64,000 bases of DNA, from contig JAINUG010000031.1 of assembly GCA_029706075.1 (NCBI GenBank), forward strand, positions 558,001 through 622,000, given 5' to 3'. Positions 36,074 to 47,336 of this stretch are shown here, piece by piece; positions within the stretch are counted from its first letter, which is position 1; every line of letters begins with the position of its first letter. Source of the stretch: Aldrovandia affinis. Taxonomy: Eukaryota; Chordata; Actinopteri; Notacanthiformes; Halosauridae. A program made the translations under genes and the position numbers. Under the pieces are notes generated by a model. It worked only from the letters and a program-made list of their open reading frames with translations. It made no database searches and was not told where the DNA came from.

Positions 36074-36824
36074 CTTTAGGTAGTCCAAGCTTTTTCATAG
36101 CTTTCAGCGTTGCACCTGTATTGCAAAATGGCATCAGTGTGGAGACAGCTCTCAATGGACATCACACTCTAAAATTAAATACGAGAGCAGAAATTGCCCA
36201 ACCAGCGGAAACATTTGTTTATTATTTCTGAAAGTCATACTACAAGCTTAGCACCCAATATGCAACAAAGAAGCAGCCAAGTAGCAATTGTAAATAAGTA
36301 ATATATACGTAAGCTGCATTCACAATGTACATACATCAAACAAGTAAATCAGGGGTAGAATCAAAGTGGAGCCAATTATTTCTGATGGCAACAATGTATT
36401 TCAGCACTAGGCCAAAAGACATATTCAAGACAATGGGGAGTGCTCTTCATCGCCTATAGTGTGTGATATATTGTGTGAAGATGCTAGATTAACACAAGGC
36501 CATAACACAAGATAATGAGAGGTGTCTGCCTTCTTTTGCTGTCCTAAGAATGTCCTATCCAAATTATTTTGTTTGCTGCAGTTTACCTTTCCAATTGTGA
36601 TTCATTTTAATGATAACTGAAATGTTCTGGTGTATCATCCATTGCAGTGGTGTTATTGCTTTCATGTCTGTTCCAATATTCCTCAAGGCCCTTTTTCCTC
36701 ATCCACATAAACAGTCTTTTGTCAATTATAGTACAGACATTCAGCTATGGGACGTTTAGGAATGAAACTCATGTATTGCTCTGCTCTACCATATTTCACA
36801 CTAAGGAATTCAATGCAGAATCTT

Positions 36825-37143
36825 TCAACAGTGGGTAATTTTCATGTAGGCTAAGAGTCTGTACCTTGAAAACACTTTCATGCTCATCAAACCATTCAGT
36901 GACCACTCATGCCCTGTGCATAGGGGCATTGTCATTCTAAAAGAGAGACGACTCCCGTCAGGATAGAAATGCTTCAACATAGGATGAAGGTGATAACTCA
37001 GAATGGCTTTGTATTTATTGGGGTTTACCTTGTCCTCCAAGGGGTTGAGTGGACCTAAACCATGACAGGAAAATGCACCCCACACAACATGCTCCAACAA
37101 TCACCCTTCTTTGAAAGTCACTGAGATCTCTTATTCTAGCCAT
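36825..37143 (-). mobile_element. Tc1-like element with internal deletion
   Basis: On the minus strand the start MARIRDLSDFQRRVIVGA (from 37143) is a typical Tc1 transposase N-terminus. It passes directly into VVWGAFSCHGLGPLNPL, a block normally about 150-200 residues further on. So the middle is deleted. The following DDE region is degenerate (SFRMTMPLCTGHEW in place of a QxDNxPxH block). Confidence 0.78.
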
Positions 37144-37455
37144 GGTAGCCAAAATAGCCTAAAAAGATATGTTATGGAAAAATATATTTTTGGGAAGAAA
37201 AATAATACTTGTTAAACAAAATATTTTTTCTCTGAGCAATTGTATCAGTACAAAAGAATATAATTTCCCCTTTTTGAGCATCCATTATAGCTCATTACCT
37301 GTATTGTTTATTTAATACAGCCTTCTTTGCTCGTCTTTATTAAGAGTGTGAATAATTTTTGAATGGGTCCTGGCCTGGTATATGTCATGGTATGGTATAT
37401 ATGCACACATTCCCCTTAAAACAATATTTACACCCTTAATATATACTGCATGTAT

Positions 37456-37470
37456 GTGTGTATGTATGTA

Positions 37471-37558
<88 letters not shown>
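37456..37558. repeat. TGTA/(TG)n microsatellite
   Basis: Starts with TATG units and becomes a pure TG run of about 42 units, ending in a GA run. Confidence 0.96.
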
Positions 37559-37568
<10 letters not shown>

Positions 37569-37599
37569 TAAAAAAATGACCATCAGTACCTTCTGTATA

Positions 37600-38830
37600 A
37601 AGGGTCATTTTCTGATACCCTAAAAGTTTCCTTTACATTCTGATTGCTGCCGCAAACCCTATACCCTCATGCGTCACAGTACTCTTTGCTACACGGTCTC
37701 AAAATACATAACAAACCAAAGCTGCTTCCACTGATAATAATTGTAATGAAGGCTTTGCATTAAGGCAATATACAAAAAAATCAAACCTCAATATAGCCTC
37801 AAATGAGCCTATGAATGTTTGCCCGTTCAGAAGAAATGTCTTATTCTTACAGAATAAAACATCAAGTAATAATTGAATTACTCAATGTATCCCACAAACC
37901 CCTCATATACCAGTCTTTCTAGTGATAATGAAATTAATATAAGTGTCTCACATAAAATCAGTTTTAGTTATCCCCCCCATTTAATTTGTTCACAATAAGT
38001 CTGATGGTATGCTCCAGTTTGCTTGTAATACACAACACTAGAGCATGAAGATGTTACAAAAGTCATCTCTAACCCACCCTATCAGTATTTACACTCATTC
38101 CCAGACATGGCTCTCAATGATTCAGTACTCACAGAGTAAGTGAAGTGAGCCTCCTCCATCTGCTGCTAGGAAAATATTAAAATCACACACAGGCCCTACT
38201 AGGGCTCTGATCATCAGGCTCTCCTGAGAGAAACTAAAGCCGGGAGGTATTCAAATGTTTTCCTCCACCAGAATGAGAGGTAGAGCGTACAGCATCAGCC
38301 AAGCACATGAGGCCTCTACAACCCTGATCGCACGAAGCTGTGCCTTCAACATTTGTCCTTAGCGTTATTTCACACTGTTTGGGAAGGTAATTTGGGTGAT
38401 TGTTGAAGTGTTTTGGGGAAGAAAAAACACCAAATCACTGCACTGAATTGTGAATCAAAGTTAAGGACATATGTTGATTAAAATACATGACTTTTTTAAT
38501 ACAGGTGTTTTTCAGAAATGTTTCATATTTAAAACACTCACCTGAAAAAATATCACCTTTTTATAACCCAGTGATCTGAAATATGATAATGTACAGTATG
38601 CTACAGTAGCTCTGACCTATTGCTGTATTTGTGAGGCACAGGCTCATTAAGTACTTTCAGGCAGATCCAAGCTCAGTTAATGTGCTCTCTTCCATAGAAC
38701 AGTATATGGAATGTGAGCAACTCAGAAATGTAGTGATTTTATAAAGAAAGGGAAAAACACAGTAAAAGTGCCAAAATCCTGCATGCCTGCTGCACCCTTA
38801 TAATGATTCATAATTTTTAAATATTGCAAC
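37600..38830. other. No gene seen
   Basis: AT-rich, no repeat or exon recognised. Confidence 0.45.
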
Positions 38831-39124
38831 GTGGCTCACCTGTGTACGCAGGCAAGTGCCGCACAAATTTACGCCAGGTGCAAAGAGTTAAATGCGTAGA
38901 TTTATGAGGCTGATTTGCATTGAATTGCCCAATGAAAATGAAGCCCACAGTAAGCGCTCTTCACTATGGTGACGATGCAAACTCTAGTTTGGTTGTAAAA
39001 GCGCAATGCGCAGACAGTAGCGCTAATTTAGATGAAGGCGTGTCCTAGTCTATTCCGGTAGTTTTGTGACAAGAGATGGTAGTGCACCTACAGATACATG
39101 ACGTGGTCGTTCTGGATAGACTTC

Positions 39125-39295
39125 TCAGTTTGCTAAGACCTTCTGTCTCATCATACCTTGTTCGCATAGGATGTCTGTTATTTTGTCATAGACTATGGCA
39201 TCTCTGACAGTGCCACAGAGCTGTCTGTTAATTTTGTGGTCTGCGCGGAAAGACAAAAGTTTGCTTGTCTCAGAGTCGGTCCAATTTCCAGACAT
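39125..39295 (-). pseudogene. Harbinger Myb/SANT-like protein fragment
   Basis: The ATG at 39295 opens a frame of about 55 residues: MSGNWTDSETSKLLSFRADH, KINRQLCGTV, RDAIVYDKITDILCEQG. The pattern W-x-D-x-E-x3-LL...QL-x-GT-x-RD...Y-x-x-I is that of the Myb/SANT (MADF-like) DNA-binding companion protein of fish Harbinger elements. The frame then decays. Neighbouring sequence at 38840-39120 (TTTACGCCAGGTGCAAA) also looks Harbinger-derived, but I cannot find both ends of an element. Confidence 0.6.
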
Positions 39296-39459
39296 GTTCA
39301 GCAGCTAAAACAAAGACGCTGCTAACTACCATTAGGAGTTACAATGGATTTTGATGCTGAGGACACTGAACCACCCTGGCCATATATGTAACACATTTTA
39401 TAACCTTTCAAGAGTCAACTGACAAAGGTTACAAATGTCTTAACTATGCACATACAAGA

Positions 39460-39560
39460 AGTTTAGTTGCCATTCTTTGAACTTTTTCAAGAGCTTCTAT
39501 ATCGCACTACAAGAAAGATATAGAAGCTCTTGAAAAAGTTCAAAGAAGGGCAACTAAACT
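39460..39560. repeat. Hairpin with 44-bp arms and 13-nt loop
   Basis: 39460-39503 is the reverse complement of 39517-39560 with one mismatch. The right arm is coding sequence of the adjoining CR1 fragment (EALEKVQRRATKL), so the left arm is an inverted copy of the LINE's own 5' boundary. Confidence 0.95.
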
Positions 39561-39990
39561 GATACCTGGTATGAAAGGTAAAAGTTATGAGGATAGACTT
39601 AAGGCACTCAATCTATTTAAGCTTAGCAAACAGAGATTTAGGGGGGATTTGATTGAGGTTTTTAAATTCCTAAAAGGGATTAACAAAGTGAACAATCAAA
39701 TATTTTTTAAGATAGTAGTAGAACAAGTAGAACAAGATCAGTAGAACAAGAGGCCACAGGTAGAAATTAGATAAAGGCAAATTCCGCACATATATTAGGA
39801 TGTTTTTCTTTACACAGAATTGTCAATGCCTGGAACAGCTTGCACAGTCGGGTAGTAGAGGCAGAAACACTTAGGCTATTCAAGTCTAGGCTAGATGCAG
39901 TACTAGATACTCTTTAGATTAGGACATGATGAGCCTAGATGGGCTGAACAGCCCGTTCTCATCATTATGTATTATTTTATTCTTATGTTC
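39515..39990 (+). mobile_element. 5'-truncated CR1-clade LINE
   Basis: The frame from 39518 reads IEALEKVQRRATKLIPGMKG, SYEDRLKALNLFKLSKQRF and RGDLIEVFKFLKG, the conserved C-terminal end of CR1-type reverse transcriptase proteins. Frameshifts follow near 39715. The 3' end carries GATGGGCTGAACAGCCCGTT and an ATTATGTATT...CTTATGTTCTT tail, typical of this clade. The 5' border is the hairpin. Confidence 0.85.
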
Positions 39991-40309
39991 TTAAGACAAA
40001 ACTAGACAAAACTACTGGCAACGTTAAATACTACCCAGCTATCAATAGCTAGCTAATGTTTACTATTTGGCAATGTGACTAGTTAATACAGTGCTCCTAT
40101 GCCACATAGCTATCCATTTGCATAATGTAATCTAATTTGTATGTTGCAGTCAATTGCTATCAGATAAATGGATGTGAAATGTTAGGAAAATAGCCTCCAT
40201 AAACTAGCTGGATGTGAAATGCTAGTTCTCTAACTCACAATTTAAATTGTTAAAATAACAGTTTAAAAGTTTGGTTTGATCATTTAACTAGCTAGTGCAT
40301 TAACATAAC

Positions 40310-41749
40310 CAGGGTTGGGAGGGTTACTTTGTAAATGTAATTAGTGCCTGAATACTGATTACAAGGCTCTGAAAGTAATCCGATACGAATACAGTTACAT
40401 GTCTCAAAAAAGTAACGTAATCAGATTACTTTTAGAATACTTTTGGATTACTTACTTTTTCCATCACAGATGGGTATGTTTTGGGGTACAGGAGACATTG
40501 GGAAGCTGTTATATAGCCAAAGGTGGTGCTACTTAGTACTAAAAGGGTGCTCAAACTTTTGCACACGCCATGTTCACTTTTTTATTTGATCAGTAATACA
40601 TTTAAATAGTTATTATGCATTACACTTTGAAAAAGGATGTCATGTTCAACTTTCCACTGTGTTGAGGTCAGGTCAGCTTCTGTTCATTTAATAATAAATA
40701 CAAATAAATTTGAGATGTCAATATAGCTAAATATATGCAACATTGTATCTGCATTTTTATTTGTAGTGCGTCATTAACATGTTATGGAATTAGAATGGAC
40801 AGATTCAAAATTAATCATAATAAAAAGCAAAGGGATATTGAAAGGCAAGTTCTTTTACTGTTTTGATGGCTCATCATGAGCATAACTCAAACACAGCATC
40901 TGAAACAATGTAATAACTTTTGAAACTTTTTTGGCACTGGAATAACAGCGACTTGTAAGGGATATGGCTTAGAAAAGTGCCAGTGTTGGCGAGCTGTGTA
41001 GCGCGAATGCTCGGCAGTGCATAACGTAATTGACGTATAGTAGAGTACAATTGTCTACCAAATTGGGAGAAAACTGGGAAAAATAAAAAGAATAAAATAA
41101 AATGTCATCGTTTCAACAATAAAGAAAGCAGTATAAAATTAGCAGAGCAGTTAATGCGATGCCTCAAACCGTAGGCTAAGGTCAGGTAACAGCAAATTAC
41201 TGCAGAACTGTGTTCATTAAACTGAAGGTTAGCTAACGTCGACTTACTCCAAGTGCTTTTTAAGATTCGAAGTCGAGTCCTTTGATGCCGACAGTATCTT
41301 TATTCCTGGAAGACTTTTCCCATGTTCTTCTTTAAACTGGAAATTGTGTCGATAACGCCACAAACTAAAAGCTGACTTTTCTTCCATCTTGTCCCTATCA
41401 ATGTTTGTCTGAGTGTGGGGCGCGCTTTTTTCTTAACGCATTTTTTAACGCAGTTTTGGTTCTGTGCAGCGGCTGTAGTTTTCGTGAGCTGTGTGATGAT
41501 AATCATGTAGGCGTAATAATTTCATGCTGTAACTTTAGTAATGAATATCAGCTCATTAATGTTTGTAAGGAAAACTTTCCACCAAGAATTCCAAGAAGTA
41601 ATCCAAAATGTATTCACTTCAGGTTTATTAAAGTAACTGTATTCAGATTACTCGTTTTTCAAATGTAACGCGAGCTGAATACAGTTACTTGATTTTTGTA
41701 TTCTGATTACGTAACGCCGTTACATGTATTCCGTTACAACCCAACCCTG
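40310..41749. mobile_element. hAT-type non-autonomous element with 8-bp target duplication
   Basis: The 1440-bp element has termini CAGGGTTGGG...CCCAACCCTG and is flanked by the identical 8 bp AACATAAC (40302-40309 and 41750-41757). Subterminal sequence repeats GTAAC/GATTAC motifs in both orientations (for example TTACATGTATTCCGTTAC near the right end). No transposase frame remains. A 40-bp piece near 41065-41100 resembles the tail of the SINE at 23142. Confidence 0.93.
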
Positions 41750-41757
41750 AACATAAC

Positions 41758-44700
41758 TTAATATATTATAATATATTGTTATATATATATTAAATTATAT
41801 TATGAACACACTGTTATCTGGCAACATGAAACCATCATACGTAATAACGTTGTAACCATTTGCATGCTTTATCCGGGAATGTTGTTGCTTTTGTTCCCAC
41901 TACAAAAACACGGAACATGGAACACATGACGCCAACACGGAAAATTACCAAAACATTTACGGGTTAAGGTGCATGTGGGAAAGGGGCTTATGGCACAGTT
42001 GTAGGAGAGGTTGGTTTAAAAGTAATAAATTACCTGTTGGTGTGGTGAGGTTTTGTTTCATTATGGCCAATCAGATCATCGGCTTTTCTTCCATTAATAC
42101 CTTTTCCATAGTCAAATGGTAATTTTGTCTTGTGTAATGAAGAGCAAGTGCCATGGCTTGTGAAGAGCACATTATGAGACTTGCTTTCACTCCAATAAAA
42201 TGGAGTATGTAATTGGACCGTGGCAACACTAAACTAAACGAAACTAACATGCATGTGTCCGTTTCCTAATGAGAAACGCACTTTTATAAATGTCATGTTA
42301 ATGTAATGAATCATTACCAAGGTAACATTTGAACCCAAACCATAGAAAATCTGCCAAACTGACTTAAAAAATGACACACAGGTATTCCTTGCTGATTCGC
42401 TATAATTCTGTCACCCACGTGAAAAAAAAGTAAAAGAAGGTATTATTCTGAACACTTAGGAGTCGCTGACTGCTACTAGCTTTGATCTACATACTCAGTA
42501 GACAAAGTCAATCAAAGTAACAATTTCAATTTTTTTATTTGCTCAATCAGCACTTCTTCTCCGCAACAGTATTTAAAACAGCAAATCACAATTTATAGGA
42601 CATTTTATGGATACTGTAGCAAGTTCATAATCTTGTTATGTGGGATTTATAGCAGCTTCCACATGTTCTTTGTTAATTGGCAGAGACAGACACAGACATG
42701 ACACAGACAATTATTTTTGTAGAATAAATGGTGCAGTCTGTTGTTTTGACCATATCTTCTTTTAAATGAGAAGGATATTTTTCAAATAAAATATGGGTAA
42801 AAACTAATTAGACTGGGGAACATAGAACACAATATTTCTAGTTAGGCTGTTTTTATATGCTGGTTTTTGTTCAAACCAATCTCTTGATCAATTAAGGTTT
42901 TGGAAATCATGTGTCCTTTCATATTAACGATATTAACACAATGCAGTTGTTGACCATTTTCTTTGTCTTGTTGACTTGTTACCATTTGCTTTGTCTTTGA
43001 ACACTTCATTTTCCACTGGAAAAATGGGTTAAGTTGCAGTGACCAGATGTCCACACCTTTAGCAATTAGATGGCCACTGATTTCACCTGTCAGTCTATAA
43101 TTTGATCAATTAAAAATGTAACCTTGTTCTAATGATATAATTTACCATACAGCAAATTACAGAAAATGAAAGCATTAGATCGGACTGATGAAAAGTCTTT
43201 GTATCTAAATATGGAACACTTATTATTCATGGTTTGCACAGACATTTATGACATAAGGTGGCTTAAGATGTTCAATCATCCACCAATACACATTAAAAGT
43301 GACTAACTAAGAACAATTAACAGCTCGTTACAACTCAGCGATTGAAAATATGGTTGGAACACAGAAGCCCCTCAGGACCCAGTTAGAAAGCCCACATTTG
43401 AAGCTATTGCAGTGTTGAATTTTATCAGAAGCTGTGCCATTAAAATTCACTGGTTCTGTGGCAAAAATGCAACAAAATAGAATTAAACTCGCCTACGTCG
43501 TATTCTAACGCTGTTGCATTCATATTTATATTAATTAAATGGGTAATTAACCAACAAAATATACATGTTGTCTATAGCTAGATTGCATAAAAATAAAAAT
43601 AAAAGAGTCCAAAACAAAGGCAAGGAATTACTCATTTAGGAATGAATCTCTATATGTTCAATGTTAAAGTGACCCTGCTCTATACTCTTTTTCATTTAGT
43701 GCTCTGTTCTGCTTGCACGCATCCCCCATGCTAAACAGAGAATACATAACAGAAAATGACCTCCTGCCCTTACATTTTCAAAATTAATTCCCATGCCATG
43801 CCCATGTTGAAGCCCAGTTTGGCACAGGTAATATGCGCAAATATTCATGTATTATTTCAGGCCTTTTTAAGAGCGAGGCGATTTATTTATTTAAAAAATG
43901 CAGCCAATTTTACTCTGTACAAAAAGACTAAGGTTGTGAAGAGAACCCAATCATATTGTTTACGCAAAGAAGAAAAAGTGAACAAAAGTGAACATTTTAA
44001 AAGCCAAATAACTTGAATTCCTGCGTGCACACCAGAGCAGCCATTTACTCATTGTAATTTGGTTTCCAGCATGACACACTCCTGCAGAGCTATGAAAAAG
44101 ACTGATCGTTTTTCTAGGTGGATAGAGACCAACGCTCAGAGCCCTTAATTCAAAAGGCTGTGCATACACCCTATAATGCACAATCAGAGAGTGTAATTCA
44201 GGCAGAGGGAAGCCGACAGCTTGCAATTTCACAGCAAGTCTTTCAGACCTGCCTGTTAAACAACTTGCCAATGGATAGCTGTAAATAATAGGAATATACA
44301 ATAAGCTTGACCTGGCTGAGTCAGCAGCAAGTGTCATGTTTGTTCAGTAGACCTGAAGATGACAGACAAAATAACCGAGAAACAATCTGCAAATTAAAAA
44401 AGAGCACAGGTCGAAAGCTGCTTTTGTAATAACCAATTCTAAAATATATTTTAGTATATTAAAATATATTAAAAGCATTCACATCCACTTTCAATGTACA
44501 TTATCGGACCATGTGTGAGTGTCCCACAAAGAAAGCTGGGTTGTTTTGGGACTATACAGCCACCTAGGATTTAATCATGTTTTACTGAGGAAGAAAAAGT
44601 TATGGACAATGTATAGTCGGGTCAAAGCCACATTGAAACCATGCTTTGCCTCAGAGCTACAGACTTAAAAATATTGAATGATGGAGGAGTTTCTCATTCT

Positions 44701-46633
44701 AGTGCTCCTTGGTTTAGTGGACATTGTTCTGGCAACTCTCTCACAAAATAGCCTTAACATTCAACATTCAAGGGCACTGAATTCAAACAAAGCCCTTTCA
44801 TAAAAAGCCATAGCTGGTATGGCTTTTCAAAGATTTTGTTCCCATACTATAAAATTCTCTTCTAATATTACTTTTGTTATGGACTATAAAACACTATAGC
44901 TTTGAGAAAACAGCACAGTGTGTAAAGAGATATAATGCTGCTCAATAAAAGAAAATCAATGCCAATTGAGAGGCTTTGTCTGGTAAAAGTTCAAAAAAAT
45001 TCCTACGGCTAAGGGCACACATGCAGAGTTTGATGTTTTCACAGTGGCTCTCAGCCCTTGATTCATATTTTTTGCAATGAAATCTCCAGTAAACATCCAC
45101 AGCACTGATATTCTACATCTCATTTTACTGGAATGGATGTCTCTGATAGGTCGCTAATGAAGGAAGGCATTACAGGATAAATTGCTATATCAAATCAACA
45201 TAATTAGCATACAGAGACGCATCTGATTAATAAGCCTAATCTACCTTCTGATTAGTGAACAATTAATCCTTCACATCAACGCCAGATCCCTACAGGGATC
45301 AAGCCTTTTCATGCAGTTCTCTGCAGGCTACCATATAACGTCTCCTGTGCATTGATAGCTGTGGGGTGAATATTGACAGGATATTTTTTGGGGAACCACC
45401 AGCCTTATGCTCATGCCACAAACACTCATTGTGGTGAACGTTTATCTAAGGGTTGATATCATGAAAGTAGTAGCCCTGCATGAAATCAAGCAAACACAGT
45501 TCATGCACCTCTTTTGTTATAGATTAGCACAAATTCACTTGATTCATCTTTTATTACCATTGATTAAGCAGGCAATACATTCATGGTAAACGGTAAAATC
45601 ATCAATTTTACAGTGTGCTTCCACTGTGCAACCATGACCAAAAGCTAGCTATGCAGCTACTGTATGCGGACTGGTCAAATAAATGTTACTTTCTGCATCC
45701 AATTACCTACGTGTATAAACAAACAAATAAAGAAATCTGATTCACTGCCCAATTTAGGCGTTCACATTAAAAATACTACAATCACCAGTCTTGTCTTTAT
45801 GCTGCTACAGACCAGTGTAGATGTTTTTGACTATTCAAACTAATCCTCAAAATTCCAACACATCCATTTTGCCAGTTTTGATTCAAAAGGCAAGTGCAGA
45901 CATTCTAGAAATCCCCCATCACACACGACTGCTTTGTGGATGTGCTGTGCTTTCCCCTCACTCTGGGACAAATCATTCTATACACGACTATTCAAAATGC
46001 AATCTGTATTCAACTAAGAAATTCACAGCATTTAAGCTTTTAGAGGGACCTTTGAGCTGAGCATCACAAGTGCATCAATGAAACGTAATTTGCAATGAAA
46101 CTTGTTTACAGTTAATAAACAAATTTGAATATAGCAGGCTTAGATGAAAGTACACAAACTGAACTAAATTTCCTTTTTCCTGGACAACTGTAGTAGGCTA
46201 TATCAGTTCCACTTTTCTCAGTAGGAAACTGTTACACACACAAATTCATTTTAAGGTTCCAACAGTCCAAATGCTGGACAATCAGGATGACTTCACAGGA
46301 CACTGCAAGACAGAAAAGATGGAACTTAAAAGTAATCAAGCAATTATTTTTCTGATGATATTTTTGAGCTGTGGGGCGGGGGGATCGTATCCATATTTTA
46401 TATCCATAGAAGTTTGTGCTTTAAAAAAAGTTTGTACTATTTAAAATGCGGTAAAAATCTAATAAGGAAGCAGAGAAATCTGAAACATTTATTAAAGAAT
46501 CAAAACGTGGGACATTGGTCACCCTTGTTAATTTAGTTTAGTATTTTCATCTGGGGACAGGTGTTGGAAATGACCACAAGCTATAAACATTACGGTGCAA
46601 TGCGCCAGATGATTGCTTACTCAATGTGTCTAT
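41758..46633. other. No gene seen; possible conserved stretch near 45000-45390
   Basis: Long AT-rich stretch without recognisable transposon or exon. The part around 45000-45390 has several homeodomain-like TAAT/ATTA clusters and no repeat character, so it is a weak candidate for conserved non-coding DNA. No other signal. Confidence 0.4.
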
Positions 46634-47336
46634 GTTATTGTATTGTATTGTATCAAATCAAATCAATTTTATTTGTATCGCGCTTTTCACAATTGAATTG
46701 TCACAAAATGCTTAACAGAGGGGGAACCCAGGCCTAGACTCCCCCAAAAGCAAGCCTAAAGGCAACAGTGGCAAGGAAAAACTCCCTTCATAGGGAGAAA
46801 CCTTGGGAGGAACCAGACTAAAAGGAGGGGAGCCCATCCTCTTCTGGCTGGCACAGGGTGTGTCCAAAAAAGACCATATCATGGTCAGTCCAAGGTGACT
46901 CAGGGCTGAATGACTTTGCGCCTCCTGAGTTAGGTAGTCAATGGGGGGGGCTAAGCCATGTGAAGGAGGTCCAGATCCAGGAACTGGGGTAGGCGTGGGG
47001 GTGAGGGTTGATGGGGGCAGCTCACACTTCTCGCAGGATCTAGGGCTCAGGGGCAGGTGTCAGAGGCCGAGGCAGAGAAGAGAATATGCAGTCAGAGAAA
47101 AAAGCAGTACTATAGCCAGTAGCATTATGTAAGAGCAGAGGAGCACAAGCATAGGAAATATACAGATAGCCCCGACAGGTGTAAGCTATGGCAGCATACC
47201 TATTAGGCGAGGGACAGAGAATACACGCAGCCATGAGAGAGTTCCAAACCATCCACACCCGATCAAGGATAAACTATGGAAAGTTTCTCACTCCATAAGA
47301 CACTAGGGTACAGCCTTCTCCATCTCTCCACCTAGA

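Noticed and set aside
35786..36088. 100-codon minus-strand frame
   Set aside because: Lies almost wholly within a hAT MITE defined by its ends and target duplication.
43960..44337. 125-codon minus-strand frame
   Set aside because: No recognised domain, no splice context, neighbourhood is featureless AT-rich DNA; expected by chance at this window size.
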